From assembly GCF_000003815.2 (NCBI RefSeq), contig NC_049987.1:23179661-23243660 (forward strand): a stretch of 64,000 bases of DNA, written 5' to 3'. Within the stretch, counting starts at the first letter, position 1; each line of letters opens with the position of its first letter. Below the pieces are notes generated by a model, which was not told the DNA's origin, did no database searches, and saw nothing but the letters and a program-made list of their open reading frames with translations. Source of the DNA: Branchiostoma floridae. Taxonomy: Eukaryota; Chordata; Leptocardii; Amphioxiformes; Branchiostomatidae. Positions 1-10,640 of the stretch are shown here, piece by piece. The position numbers and the translations under genes are program-made.

Positions 1-198
1 GGGTACCTCATGACCGAACGCCACAACCATTACCGCTCCGAGTTCGTCTGCATGGACGGGGAGCCCGAGACCAGGCCCGGCGACCACGCGAACTACAATG
101 GCGCGCTTTTCTACCCGGTAGAAGCCAACTGCGGGTCCCTTCCGTGTCCCAACTACGTGCAGGGCCGTGAGCTGACCTGTGTGGTCTGCACCATGTAA
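1..198 (+). CDS. C4-like collagen gene, 3' part of last exon (cut by left window edge)
   Basis: The window opens in frame inside the last exon of a copy whose other exons lie to the left. The 65 visible codons start [17 protein letters not shown] and end LTCVVCTM, then TAA at 196-198. It is the C-terminal third of the short-chain collagen C4-like head, with the conserved cysteines of EFVC, CGSLPC and TCVVC. The last residue is Met where every other copy has Lys. The 3' flank (AATAAA near 287) matches that of gene C after 14115, so this is probably a C-type secreted copy. Neighbour relations also fit: a membrane-type gene follows at 1107, as D follows C. The partial nature is due to the window edge, not to decay. 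Confidence 0.9.
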   Translation, partial: GYLMTERHNHYRSEFVCMDGEPETRPGDHANYNGALFYPVEANCGSLPCPNYVQGRELTCVVCTM

Positions 199-1106
199 CG
201 GTCTGTCGTCAATGTCCCAGCTAGTACACTAGCATAAAAGGGACTGAGACGAGCTCAGAGCCGAGTAGTACAAAATGTAGATGGTAAATAAAACAACAGA
301 TGAAAGCGAAGTGTTTGTCCCCCTTTTTATTCTTCAACTAAAGGTTCACACATTGAATCTTTCCACCAGGGCCGTTTGCTAAGATTACTTCAATATTGTG
401 GTGATGATTTCTTGATGCTGGTTTGAAAATTAAAATCTTATTTTTGATTCCAGTTAGGCAAACGTAGCAAATCCCAAAATACCATTGGTATATGTAGATA
501 CCTATTATTACTGAGAAGAGAGAAGTAAGTATAATATAACAATGTTCAGAAAATCTTCTGAATTAATTTACAATACAAGGATCAATAAATGCAGATATGA
601 ACTGGTTTGAAAACACACACTTCACAACACATGAGGTATCCAGCAATATGTATATGTTCATAACACTTTTCTACTGGCGCAACGAGAGAAATATTTCAAT
701 AAAGGATATTGCACAGTCATGACAGCCTTGATCTCTTTAAAGGTTGGTTGGATACGTCCAGCTTTCTTATCTTATGGTAAATATGACAGTAATAGGGACG
801 GAAAGTCTGGCGCTCTTGTCCACACAACAACACATCTAAATACCATAGTTCAGAGGTAACGTTACAAATTGACTTGTTGGTATCCAGTATTGCCCTAAGG
901 TGTTGAAAGCGACCTGCGAGGTTATCTACAACAATAGTAGGACTGGGTTTATCCGGTTTAATTGACTTGATCTGATTCATACCTGCGTACTTGGTCTGTT
1001 TCCTCATTGCGATCCTGGCAGTCCAAACAGTCGCCGTTTGGACTATTTTGGCTCATCTTGAACCATACCAGGTCTTAGATAGCTTTACTATCACTACCGG
1101 GGGAGA
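199..1106. other. Intergenic spacer, duplicated three times in the window
   Basis: No gene is seen. The stretch holds the 3' UTR and polyA signal of the left-edge gene and the upstream region of gene A. The same spacer recurs at about 14116-15135 (upstream of D) and inverted at about 46395-47266 (upstream of J). No clear TATA box was found near the membrane-type start codon, unlike the secreted genes. Confidence 0.7.
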
Positions 1107-3652
1107 ATGGCGTCCGAGAAGCTTCCTTACAGTCACCTCATCATGCCGGAGAGAAGCGCCCGTCGGGAGCGCACGGGCGGCCCGCTCGGCTCGGCGGTCG
1201 GTGTTCTCGGCGCCGCCGCGGTGTTCGCCTCCGCCGTGGTGCTGGCCGTGATCGTGCAGAACATCGGGCATGAGATGGGCAACCTCCGTGAGAGTGTGGC
1301 CGCCTTGAAAACAGCAGCCGAGAGAGATCACGAAGTGAATGCTAAACTACAAGAAAGAGTGGCTATCCTTACTGTGACGACTAAGACGGATCAAGAGGGG
1401 ATCGCTAAACTACAAGAGAGTGTGGCCACCCTCCAAACAGCAGCCGAGAGAGATCACAACGACATGGCCAAACTCCAAGCTCGAGCCGAGAGAGATCACG
1501 ACGACATGGCCAAACTCCAAGCTCGGGCCGAGAGAGACCAGGAGGAGGTCCTGTCCCTGAGGGAGCGGATTGTCGTGCTGGAAACACAGATCCGAGGCGG
1601 GAGTTTCCCACACAACTACGCCGAACAACAACAAACGTCGGAAGCAAGTAGCCATATTGTCAACAGTAGGAGTAGTTACAATATATGTAGTTACAGCGCT
1701 AGATATTTGAGTCTTTGATACGGACTTTCTAGCCAGCAGAACAGCCACAACTCTTACGGTGCTTGTGTAATAGTCCTCCTACGCAGGTACCATGCATGTG
1801 GATTGTACAAGCCCGTTTTTGCCAGTAGATTGTGCGTTTGCATTTTGCCTTCTGGTATGTTATATCCCCCAAATCTCAGCAAGCACACGGTTAAACATGG
1901 CGTACTGACTTGTGATATATTCCGTCCTACCCGACCGGTTCTGCACAGAGCCCTGAGGGAGAACAGCCTGGGCGCGTCGCTGAGACTGACACCGGGGCAC
2001 AGAACAACAACATCACGATGGGAGGGCTTCTGCGCAGACGGTCCAAAAGAGACTTGTCCGGGAACTCACTCCGACTCCCACCTGGATTAGGTACATATTT
2101 TTCAAGACGTTTTTGTTCCTTCAGAATGGGCCTGGTTGTGTTTATGCGTAATTGAAACTATTCATCTGTATAGATAGATTTGTATATTTTTTGGTGAGAT
2201 TATCTCAGAAGCACATTGAAGGAAGACATCACTTAAGTCTACACGTTTCACAATACAGGTTAATTATTACATCCAAACCGGGAACCGGTCGGGTTGTTTG
2301 TGGAAATGAAAAATAGAAAAGCATACGAGTACGTTGAAATATACAAATATAATGCTCACAATTATTCTCTTTACGTACTTTCCGTTCCCGAAAGGTACCC
2401 GACCGCGTCCCGGTTTGGAAATGTGACGTGTCGAAAGTTGATGACTTAGGAATTTTAGGATAGTATGCGGTTTAGTTGGATTTTCTCTCCACTACATTTA
2501 GAATAATGCCGTGTAGAACAAAAGCTCTCAGTCTCCATTCTAACGTTAGGTCCGCTCCGTTACAGGTTGTTGTCCAAACCAAGCGGGACGGGACGGTCGG
2601 GACGGACGGGACGGGCTGGCGGGAGCCCCCGGACTCAAGGTGCGATGGAAAGACCCGGAGTCTATAATCAAGTTGTCTTGATATTGTTTAAACCAAACTG
2701 TATTGAACACAGCCTGTTCTCAGATTGCTGCCTGTTCTGTTGGCTTATTGACCCATAAGCAAAAGAAACGGACGGCTTTCTTAAATCATTGATTAGAGAA
2801 ATAATCATTTTTCGGGTCTGTCCTAAACTTCATGTATTTAAACTTTGTTTAATTTGTCATGTTTTATCAACAACGATCACGAAGACATATGGTCTTCTAC
2901 TATGTGATTCTAACAGGGCGATCCTGGACAGAAAGGAGACACTGGACCACCCGGAGAGCCAGGCACAGGTATGGGTGATAGTTTGATTTGATTTGATATA
3001 GGGCTAGCCCTTGATAATAGGGTGATAGTTACGCTTGGCTTTTACACAACTGTTGGGCTTTTGTATTTCGACTGACGTACTGTATGTCTTTTAAATTGGG
3101 AGCTGCATGTACCTTCAAATTTGGAGTGGTAATTTGATGAATTCCTTCAAAATCATTTACCACTATGAGGCACTGTTTTCTTTTTGAAATGGATCCATAC
3201 TAATGTCAATTTCCCTTTCAGTAAATTAATACAACGTTCGCTGCAAAGTTGAATGCTTATATTTTTCCTTCCGGCATATTATCATCTTTGCTTGGATTAA
3301 TTTTCTCTCAATAGTGGTTGTGAGAAGCATATAATGACAAAACCTGTTTGTTTCAGGACCAAAGGGTTCCAAAGGAGAGGCTGGAATACAAGGGGTCAAA
3401 GGACAGAAAGGCGCAGAGGAGCCATCTGGTAATAGTGGAATCGGTGAGTGTATTGTGTGCTTCGATGTTACTTCACAGATGAATCAGTAGGGTCGGCAAT
3501 AGACTGGTCAACTTCACGGTGAATATTTGTTTATCTAATGCTGGTGATACTTTGCTTATAAAACACATCCGTTCCAACGTTTTCACCATCAAAAAGAAGA
3601 AAAACGTTCAATTTATTTAGTAGAATATAATTTTTGTGTTGGGTTGGCATTG

Positions 3653-3709
<57 letters not shown>

Positions 3710-4501
3710 AATGTGTAAACCATTGTCTTGTTGGGGATTATACTTAAACATGAGGGTATGTATGTAAAATAATGGTCTTCATTCATATATAATCTTCAGG
3801 TTTGTTTGTTTCATATGACATATCGTCTTTCCCTTTGGTGTCCAGGGGGTTCCGTGTACATCCGCTGGGGAAGGACCACCTGTCCGAATGACACAGAGAC
3901 GTCACTCATTTACGACGGTGAGGGGTGACAGATGGTAGTTATATTTGCGAAGCTCAATATTTCCGAAGAACAAACTCATCCCGGTCACAAAGCCATAGTA
4001 TTTTACTTTGTCTATTTTGCAGGCATCGCTGGGGGAACATTCTACACTCACAGAGGAGGAGGCGCCAACTACGTCTGCCTACCAAAGGATCCTGAGTGGG
4101 GAGTCTTCACGGATGGAAACCAGGATACCGCGCACATGCACGGCGCGGAGTATGAACTCAGCCATGGAAACAGCCCCTTCCAAGGCGCCTCTGTCCATAA
4201 CCACGACGTCCCATGCGCTGTCTGCCACGTGGCGTCTCGCGGCTCCAAGCTGATGATCCCCGCCCGTCTCAGCTGCCCTAGCGGCTGGACCCGGGAGTAC
4301 AAGGGGTACGTCATGACCGAAAGCCTCAGCCATTACCGCTCCGAGTTCGTCTGCATGGACGGGGAGCCCGAGACCAGGCCCGGCGGACACGTGAACCACA
4401 ACGGAGCTCTTTTCTACCCGGTAGAAGCAAGATGCGGGTCCCTGCCGTGTCCCAACTACGTGCAGGGCCGTGAGCTGACCTGTGTGGTCTGCACCAAATA
4501 A
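1107..4501 (+). CDS. Gene A: type II transmembrane C4-like collagen (7 exons, about 480 aa)
   Basis: Exons by splice consensus and phase: 1107-1643, 1949-2090, 2566-2639, 2917-2968, 3357-3443, 3846-3917, 4023-4501 (stop TAA). Residues 1-27 are a basic cytoplasmic tail without signal peptide; about 28-50 form one hydrophobic helix, so type II topology is likely. Residues 55-165 are a heptad coiled coil with tandem ERDHDDMAKLQARA units. Exon 2 carries RRRSKR (about 208-213), a furin-type site, and NIT, an N-glycosylation sequon. Exon 3 starts GCCPN, a cysteine pair before the Gly-X-Y run of exons 3-5. Exons 6-7 encode the C4-like head. The plan resembles membrane collagens such as types XIII, XXIII and XXV. 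Exon 1 ends in GC (1644-1645, GCAAGT) instead of GT; D and J have GT there. AATAAA at about 4597. Function unknown; a shed or surface collagen receptor is inference. Confidence 0.87.
2273..2418. mobile_element. MITE with CCAAACCGGG termini (intron 2 of gene A)
   Basis: The ends read CCAAACCGGGAACCGGTCGG and, inverted, CCCGACCGCGTCCCGGTTTGG, bounding a short AT-rich core with the inner motif CGTTCCCGAAAG. Related copies lie at 45130-45259, 60001-60183 and probably 57553-57730. The copy in J occupies the same intron as this one, so the insertion probably predates the A/J duplication. Superfamily not assigned. Confidence 0.65.
3658..3705. repeat. (TA)n microsatellite, intron 5 of gene A
   Basis: An uninterrupted run of about 22-24 TA units between exons 5 and 6. 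The corresponding intron in gene J also carries TA-rich tracts at 43430-43475. Confidence 0.95.
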
Positions 4502-4791
4502 TTATAATGCTCGCGTCGTCAACGACACAGATAGAAGATTAGCAAATTGGCATTGAGGCTAAGGCAAATCCAAGTAATAGTACAAATTGGATGCTGAATA
4601 AAACTGGCAAACAGAGCAAAGTGTTTGTTCTTTTTTCAGTCATCCGCTGATGTCCATGAGCACCGTGATTATGAAAACATTTCAACGTTCGCTTGGCTTC
4701 AACTGTAAACTTCAACACAGAATAAAATGGACTTACCCAAATTTGTGACCGAACGACTCTTAGACTAGTCTTTGTCAAGGAATTGACGATC

Positions 4792-4910
4792 CTGACTGGT
4801 TCGCATTGTACTGCAGCAGTAGGTGTCCATACTTATAGTTCGGTGACCACCTCTGTAACTATAAGCAGCGACATCTAGTGCTGCAGTACAATGCGAACCG
4901 GTCAGAATCA
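4792..4910. repeat. Inverted repeat, about 38 bp arms
   Basis: Left arm CTGACTGGTTCGCATTGTAC and right arm GTACAATGCGAACCGGTCAG pair over about 38 bp, with a further inner pair (ACTTATAGTT / AACTATAAG). Related sequence (GTACAACGTGAACCAGTCAG) stands at about 19242-19261 beside a Penelope-like terminus, so this is probably a small non-autonomous or terminal-repeat relic. The equivalent spacer after gene D lacks it. Confidence 0.65.
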
Positions 4911-5222
4911 GTCCTGAAATTCTCATTGACGCTAAAACTTCATTTGAGGACCTTTCTGAGCCGTAATATACCGATACGCAAATGAAACACCAATATGATG
5001 AATTGAGTTCTTTGATCCATTAGCCTATTGATCGATACAGACGTGAATATTGATGAATAAACATGTAGTGAGTATAGTATTTATCTTACATACCATTCTT
5101 CAGACACATGGCGTTGTCTTTTCAGCTGACACAACGGTTTTCATGGTGCTGACGTGTGACGTTTACAATGTCATCGGTCCAACTATGTAATAATAAATAT
5201 GCTTTGTTTGAACAGTGCCATG

Positions 5223-5230
5223 TATAAAAG
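5223..5230 (+). promoter_or_regulatory. TATA box of gene B
   Basis: TATAAAAG lies 68 bp before the start codon at 5298. The same box at the same spacing precedes gene E (17095-17102), within an otherwise conserved proximal promoter. Confidence 0.75.
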
Positions 5231-5297
5231 TGAACAGCAGGAGACAAAGTCCACAGAAGCACATCCTTTCTTTCCCTTTGATAGGTAAACTCGAAAC

Positions 5298-8200
5298 ATG
5301 GTGGGTCTAATCTACTGTTTTCTTGTCGTGGTTCTCGCTGGAGCTCAGGCTTTCCAGCTGGACACCAGAGACCTTCAACTGCAGCAGATAATGCAAATGT
5401 TTTCCGACGAGATGAAGGCGTTGAAGATGGAGGTGGAGGTAAGTCCATGTATATGTCTCTGTGGCCGAGAGGTTTAAGTAACCCCGGTGCTTGGCATCTG
5501 GATCCAATTTCATAGGTCCATGGGTTCGATCCCAGGGTCGGCTCTCCTCGGACATGTTGTAAGAAATTGCATTTGTCTTTCGGAAGGAAAGTAATATGGG
5601 GCTACCGTGATAAAGGAGTGCCCCGAGCACGTAAAACAGTCTCATTACTCCGATTGGTTACTTACCTGCTGCTATAGTACACCAGGTGAATTTATATCTT
5701 TGTGATGAGTTCGGTACATGAAGATTTCCAAAGACACTTACCTGGTACCTGACGGGTACAAATTCCTCAACTATAACAGATGATGATGGGTTTTGCCAAG
5801 GAGATCAAGAATAGAATTGGAAGTAAATGTACCATATGGATGCGTTTCAAATGTTGGTATTTTTTTCATTCGTTTTTGCTAAAAAGTTTTTTGCTGTTCC
5901 TATTGGCTTTTCATTCCTAAGTCTTGCAGCAAATCTATCTTTATGTTGTTCTTTGTGAGCTGAATTTTATTGCGTCGTTGTCTTTAAATGACTGCATGAA
6001 TCGGGTTTCTCGCCATATGGTTTCCTACCAGTCAACAATCTGTAGAATCTGTATTTACAATTAGGACTATGTGGCAGGTGGCAAAATTCCCATGCACATA
6101 TATGCCCACGTTTTCATGAATAGTTGCCATTTTGTGAATTTGTCAAACATGTTTCATATGCACAGGTTTTGAGCAGCTTCGAAGACAGAACCTGGCGATC
6201 AGATTAACATGTCCTCTGTTGTATCCATGAATAATGGATACCTATACTGAATTAATTAAGCTCAATATATTATGGGCCAATTACAAAATCCTTGAATGTA
6301 AGAACAATTGACTGTAAAACAAAGATAGTTGAGTAGATTTGGGGAGGATAATGAGAACAAAAACCGTTTAGTATATCTAGTCGACTAGGTCCAAATATCA
6401 CCCTGATTATCTGTCGTTAAGTTTTGAGCTATGGCTCGACAGGCGACTAACTCATGCAGATGTTACTAAAATGTCTTATGTAGACAATTACGTCATTTAT
6501 GAATATTGCTAGACCCGATCCATGAATCGTTGAAATGAAGCAGTGCATTAACAAGACCAAAGGGCATCCTTTTTAGTTGGAACAATCCCCCAGGAGAGCG
6601 AAAATTGTGTCTTTGACTTGTCAGCATCAGCTATATCAACTTGGTAATTACAATTTCCGAGTATAAAGTCGAGAAATGCTTTGCTTGTGATAAACAATGA
6701 CGAGATTCTTTAATTCACTGTATCTATCAGGACATGAGGAAGACCATGGCGAGAGCGGATGGTGGTCTTGCAGGAAATGATGTTGATGACGCACCGAGGA
6801 ACAAACGGCAGATTTCTTGTGAAGATGGTACAGTTTTACTTTATTCTATATTACTCAAGACATTAGTCAAGATGCTCGCTTTCTAATCTGCATGTGGAAT
6901 GTCAATCTTGCATATGTTGGAAATCGGTAGCTATGGGGATCATGGGCTTTAGTACACAGATATAATGGACCTTGTTATGTCAAACCTGGACCACGATAAG
7001 CTTCGATACAGGTATTCCGCACGGGATAATGTAACACGTGCACGCTGCATCACTTGTATCTCACGGAATTCCATAGAATAAACAGACAGAATAAATCGAA
7101 ATGCGGTCGAAAGTTCGAAAACCGGATTCGGACGTTGGAATTGTTGTTGCCACAGGTCACGTTGGTTTGAGTGAGCAGACTCTGGCGTCCGCCTGTACCC
7201 TGGGCCTGCAATGCTCGCCCGGTCGAGACGGTCGGGACGGCGCGCCGGGCCGGGACGGGGCTGCGGGAAGAGACGGGCAGCCGGGACCACAGGGGCCGAT
7301 AGGGCCGATGGGCGACATCGGGCCGGAAGTAAGGCTCATTGTCATTTCGTTGCCATTGAAATATCGTGGATGTACTATCATGTAGCAATGCTGCCTTCAT
7401 AACTAACAGTAACAATGACACGTACTGTCTATTGCGCCCGTACAGGGACCTCCGGGAGAGAAGGGTGAGACAGGAGCGGATGGGGATGGAGGTTAGAGTC
7501 ACGCATGTTTACACAGCAACTGACTCTGAGAGCTTGGGGTCAGAAGTGTGTTATGTGTGACGTGTTGTGTCACGGGTCCTGTTGTGCTCTTCTTTATTTA
7601 TTTGGTAGTCATACTATTAAGTATTACCTTAATTGGTCGCCATCATCGGTCGATCTGCTTACACGTAACGGGGTTATACCGCCCCTTGTGGGTTTACATA
7701 CCCTTTCGCTGGCTAATTACCAGACAGGGATGCGCCATGCCACCCGTCCGAGTCTCTGTGTGTCGATGCAAATCGTTTCCCTTTGTCTTGTCCAGGAGGC
7801 TCCGTGATCTTCGGATGTTTCATATGACATATCGTTTTTCCTTTCTGTGCCCAGGAGGTTCCGTGTACATCCGCTGGGGAAGGACCACCTGTCCGAATGA
7901 CACCGACACGTCGCTCATTTACGACGGTAAGTCGTCATTTATAACTGAACTGGCCACGTTACAAACTTTTGTTGAATGGAACTACTTGACGGTACGCGCC
8001 CTCAGAAATACTTGAATATCGCTAGGGAGATGGGGAAATTAGGAGAGAATCGTGACGACAGTAATCAGTATGTTTATTTTAAAGGAATTGCTGGTGGGAC
8101 TCTCTACAGCCACAGCGGAGGAGGCGCCAACTACGTCTGCCTACCGAAGGATCCTGAGTGGGGAGTCTTCACGGATGGAAACCAGGGTACCGCGTACATG

Positions 8201-8563
8201 TATGGGGCGGAGTATGAACTCAGCCTTGGAAACAACCCATTCCAAGGCGCCTCCCTCCATAACCACGACGTCCCCTGCGCTGTCTGCCACGTGGCGTCTC
8301 GCGGCTCCAAGCTGATGATCCCCGCCCGTCTCAGCTGTCCTAGCGGCTGGACCCGGGAGTACAAGGGGTATCTCATGACCGATCGCTACAACAATTACCG
8401 CACCGAGTTCGTCTGCATGGACGGGGAGCCCGAAGCGAGGCCCGGCGGACAGGAGAACAAAAACGGAGCGCTGTTCTTCCCGGTAGAAGCCAGCTGCGGG
8501 TCCCTGCCGTGTCCCAACTACGTTCAGGGCCGTGAGCTGACCTGTGTGGTCTGCACCAAGTGA
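5298..8563 (+). CDS. Gene B: secreted C4-like collagen (6 exons, about 335 aa)
   Basis: Exons: 5298-5438, 6731-6827, 7156-7328, 7446-7491, 7855-7926, 8085-8563 (stop TGA). Start chosen because MVGLIYCFLVVVLAGAQAF is a good signal peptide and aligns with all secreted copies. Residues about 20-47 form a short helix (LQQIMQMFSDEMKALK), probably the trimerising coiled coil. Exon 2 ends the pro-segment: DAPRNKR then QISCEDG gives a furin-type RNKR site (about 70-73) followed by a cysteine. Exons 3-4 encode about 17 Gly-X-Y triplets rich in GRDG; exons 5-6 encode the head with the NDT sequon. An optional coiled-coil exon intact in gene K is decayed here (about 5780-5823). Duplicate of gene E. AATAAA at about 8652. 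Likely an extracellular oligomer; ligand unknown. Confidence 0.88.
5455..5690 (+). repeat. tRNA-derived SINE (intron 1 of gene B)
   Basis: A pol III-like A box TGGCCGAGAGG (5462-5472) and B box GGTTCGATCCC (5523-5533) head the element. The unrelated 3' body contains CGGACATGTTGTAAG and GAGCACGTAAAA. The body is shared with copies near 34725, 40985 and 54955. No complete cloverleaf follows, so it is a SINE and not a tRNA gene. Confidence 0.75.
5780..5823 (+). pseudogene. Decayed optional coiled-coil exon of gene B
   Basis: The sequence corresponds to the intact 48 bp exon of gene K (50210-50257; MMDSAEEIKTLKVEME). Here about 10 bp are missing in the middle and the donor has lost consensus, so inclusion would break the frame. 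Exon 1 and the next exon join in frame without it. Remnants also occur in C and E. Confidence 0.6.
6541..6655 (-). mobile_element. Fossil Ty3/Gypsy-like reverse transcriptase fragment (intron of gene B)
   Basis: A short relic of the reverse transcriptase region of a Ty3/Gypsy-type LTR element, antisense to the gene, broken and without LTRs. Related relics sit in the corresponding introns of C, E and K. The insertion therefore predates duplication of the genes and is old. Confidence 0.5.
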
Positions 8564-10640
8564 CGGCCTCATCGTCAACATCTACACAGCTAGAAGATGG
8601 GCAAAGTAGGCATTAAGGCTAAGCCAAGTAGCAAAGCCGAAATGAATGCGTAATAAAATTGTTAAAGTGAGCAAAGTCTTTTTTCTTTCAATTTTTTGCT
8701 TCAAGGGTTCCAAATACAATTTGACATGTGGAAAGTTTTATGTATTTGACAAGAAATGTAAATAGCAGTAACTTTAACTTTTGTCTGTGATTAATCAATT
8801 ACTATGGTGATAGCATACGTGGTGCTGGCTTAAAAAGTTTGCCAGATGTCAAGAGGAAAACGCCAAAGGTCATCTTACAATCTGACACAAGCTCACCGAA
8901 AACTTGACATCCACTATTAAGCTACATCGGGTAACTTAAACTTTCTTTGGGAACCGTCCTGAAAGTTACATGTTTCTATTTGTCAGAAAATACAAGGTGT
9001 TAGTAGATGTGTTAATATGTATGAAGATTTAAACAGACAAGTCAAATTTATCACGGCGTAGTCGTTCCTCTTCCTCTTAACTTAAGTACCATCTAGTACT
9101 AGTAGCAGCCATGCTTAGCGCTTCTTCCTTCGACGGCACTGTAGTATATATAGCGCAGTCCTGACGTAGTTGTTACGCCGCTTTCCTCCCAGAGTTCTAA
9201 GCGTACCGTTAGCAGTTGCACGCTCGACCAATGAAAACAGGACTTTGCACTTCATGCTTATTAGTATCACTCCGCTTCCCATCCATGTAAATAGACAGAC
9301 CAAGCCGAAGCCTTTGCATCTCGCGTTGCTAAGGATAGACATGTGCATTAAATACACGCCTCATCTATGATATAGCAACTATCGCAAGTGGGGCATGACG
9401 ACCCAGAAAACTCTGGAATATTGTGCGGGTGTTTTTGTTGTTGGACACAGAATTTCTGTACATATTCTGCTCAGCAGAGTCAATAATTCCACCTATAGAA
9501 ATGGCAGTGTCCACGAAGGAGCTTGTATATAAACTATGTGCAGATTGGTGGAAGTATTTATTATGGTAAGGACCAGAATATGGTCCTACACGATGAATAA
9601 TATGTCTGTTGAGTTCAAAAAGAGGCACAGCCAATGCTTGAACGAACAAAATATGACATGGCTATATCTGAATTAAACTTCTTATTCAATAAACCGTCGT
9701 TCTGTTTTTACTGTCCCTCTGTAATTTATAAGTAAATGGTTAGAAACGATGCTACGTGAAACACATTTCCAACCTGGAGGATACGGCCATAATGGTACAT
9801 GAAAGTATTGCCATGGTATGATACACCACGTTAGCTGCTCCCTCTTGCGACACCTAGTGGAAGTTCCTCTATCGACTTTGCGTTTTGGGACTAATTAGGA
9901 GACTATATATATATGAAGCACCTTGGTTATGCGACATTTGTTGGATATTTCATGTTTAAAAGAAAACAGCTAAGTAGATTATTTTATGTCTACCAATAAG
10001 TCAAAGTTTAGAATGAGTATATCGTAGTGGGCTTATAGATTTCGGAAGTTGATATTGCGACGTGACGTTATCATTGCGTCGGCTGCCATACTGGTATCCA
10101 GATTTGCATTTAGCAATAAACCACAGTTTGGCGTTTCGGACATTCAGGGGCCATATGAAACCCTATTGTAGCCACAACTAATTGCAAGTATCCGAAATGC
10201 AACCAGTACGACCGGATGATGATGATTGATGTGAACGTAAAGATACATACATAACCTGCTATTACCTGCATGCCACGATTAGATGTAATATTCAGGGACT
10301 CAAGAGGAAATATGGGAAGACTACATCTAGGTACGTCCTTCATTTATATTAGTAAGGTCATGTTAGATATGCCTGGGATGCCGCGACAACGGAATTGTGA
10401 GACATATAACGATACATCATCTGGTTTACAATCATTTCATATTTTGTACTACACAGGATTTTTTTGGCACCTGACGTTCTCTTTGCAGCTGACACAACAA
10501 TTTTATCACACCCACGTGATATGTACGTAACTAGTATGTTTGGATAGTGCCGTGTATAAAAGTCGACTGCAGACGGCACAACGCACAGGACGAAGTACAT
10601 TGCTTTACATTCACAATCTCTGGCCCTGCGTACATGAAAC
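8564..10640. other. Intergenic spacer B to C
   Basis: It carries the 3' UTR of B (AATAAA about 8652), then about 1.9 kb without a gene, then the promoter of C. Much of it recurs inverted at about 50546-52150 upstream of gene K, for example the AATATGGTCC / GAGGATACGGCCATAATGG stretches. This marks one half of a large inverted duplication. ORFs inside are short and not conserved. Confidence 0.7.
10555..10562 (+). promoter_or_regulatory. TATA box and E-box promoter of gene C
   Basis: TATAAAAG stands about 79 bp before the ATG at 10641. About 40 bp further upstream the block CACGTGATATGTACGTAACT includes an E-box (CACGTG). The same block and TATA box occur inverted before gene K (50618-50680), so this promoter is conserved between the two C-type genes. 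Confidence 0.7.

Larger units (their letters stand above)
4502..5297. other. Intergenic spacer A to B with a palindromic element
   Basis: It holds the 3' UTR of A (AATAAA near 4597), the inverted-repeat element at 4792-4910 and the promoter of B. Most of it is matched after gene D (about 16182-17169), confirming that A-B and D-E are duplicated pairs. No ORF of interest. Confidence 0.75.

Noticed and set aside
2476-2758. ORF with GRDG-like words in a shifted frame near 2566
   Set aside because: The real reading is the short CCPN/Gly-X-Y exon 2566-2639 in another frame, supported by splice sites and by gene J.
3658-3705. Repeat array as CRISPR-like or origin element
   Set aside because: A plain TA dinucleotide run in an intron of an animal gene; no spacers or regular direct repeats.
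5462-5540. Possible tRNA gene (A and B boxes)
   Set aside because: The boxes are good, but no closing acceptor stem is visible and the sequence continues into a body shared with other dispersed copies. It is a tRNA-derived SINE.
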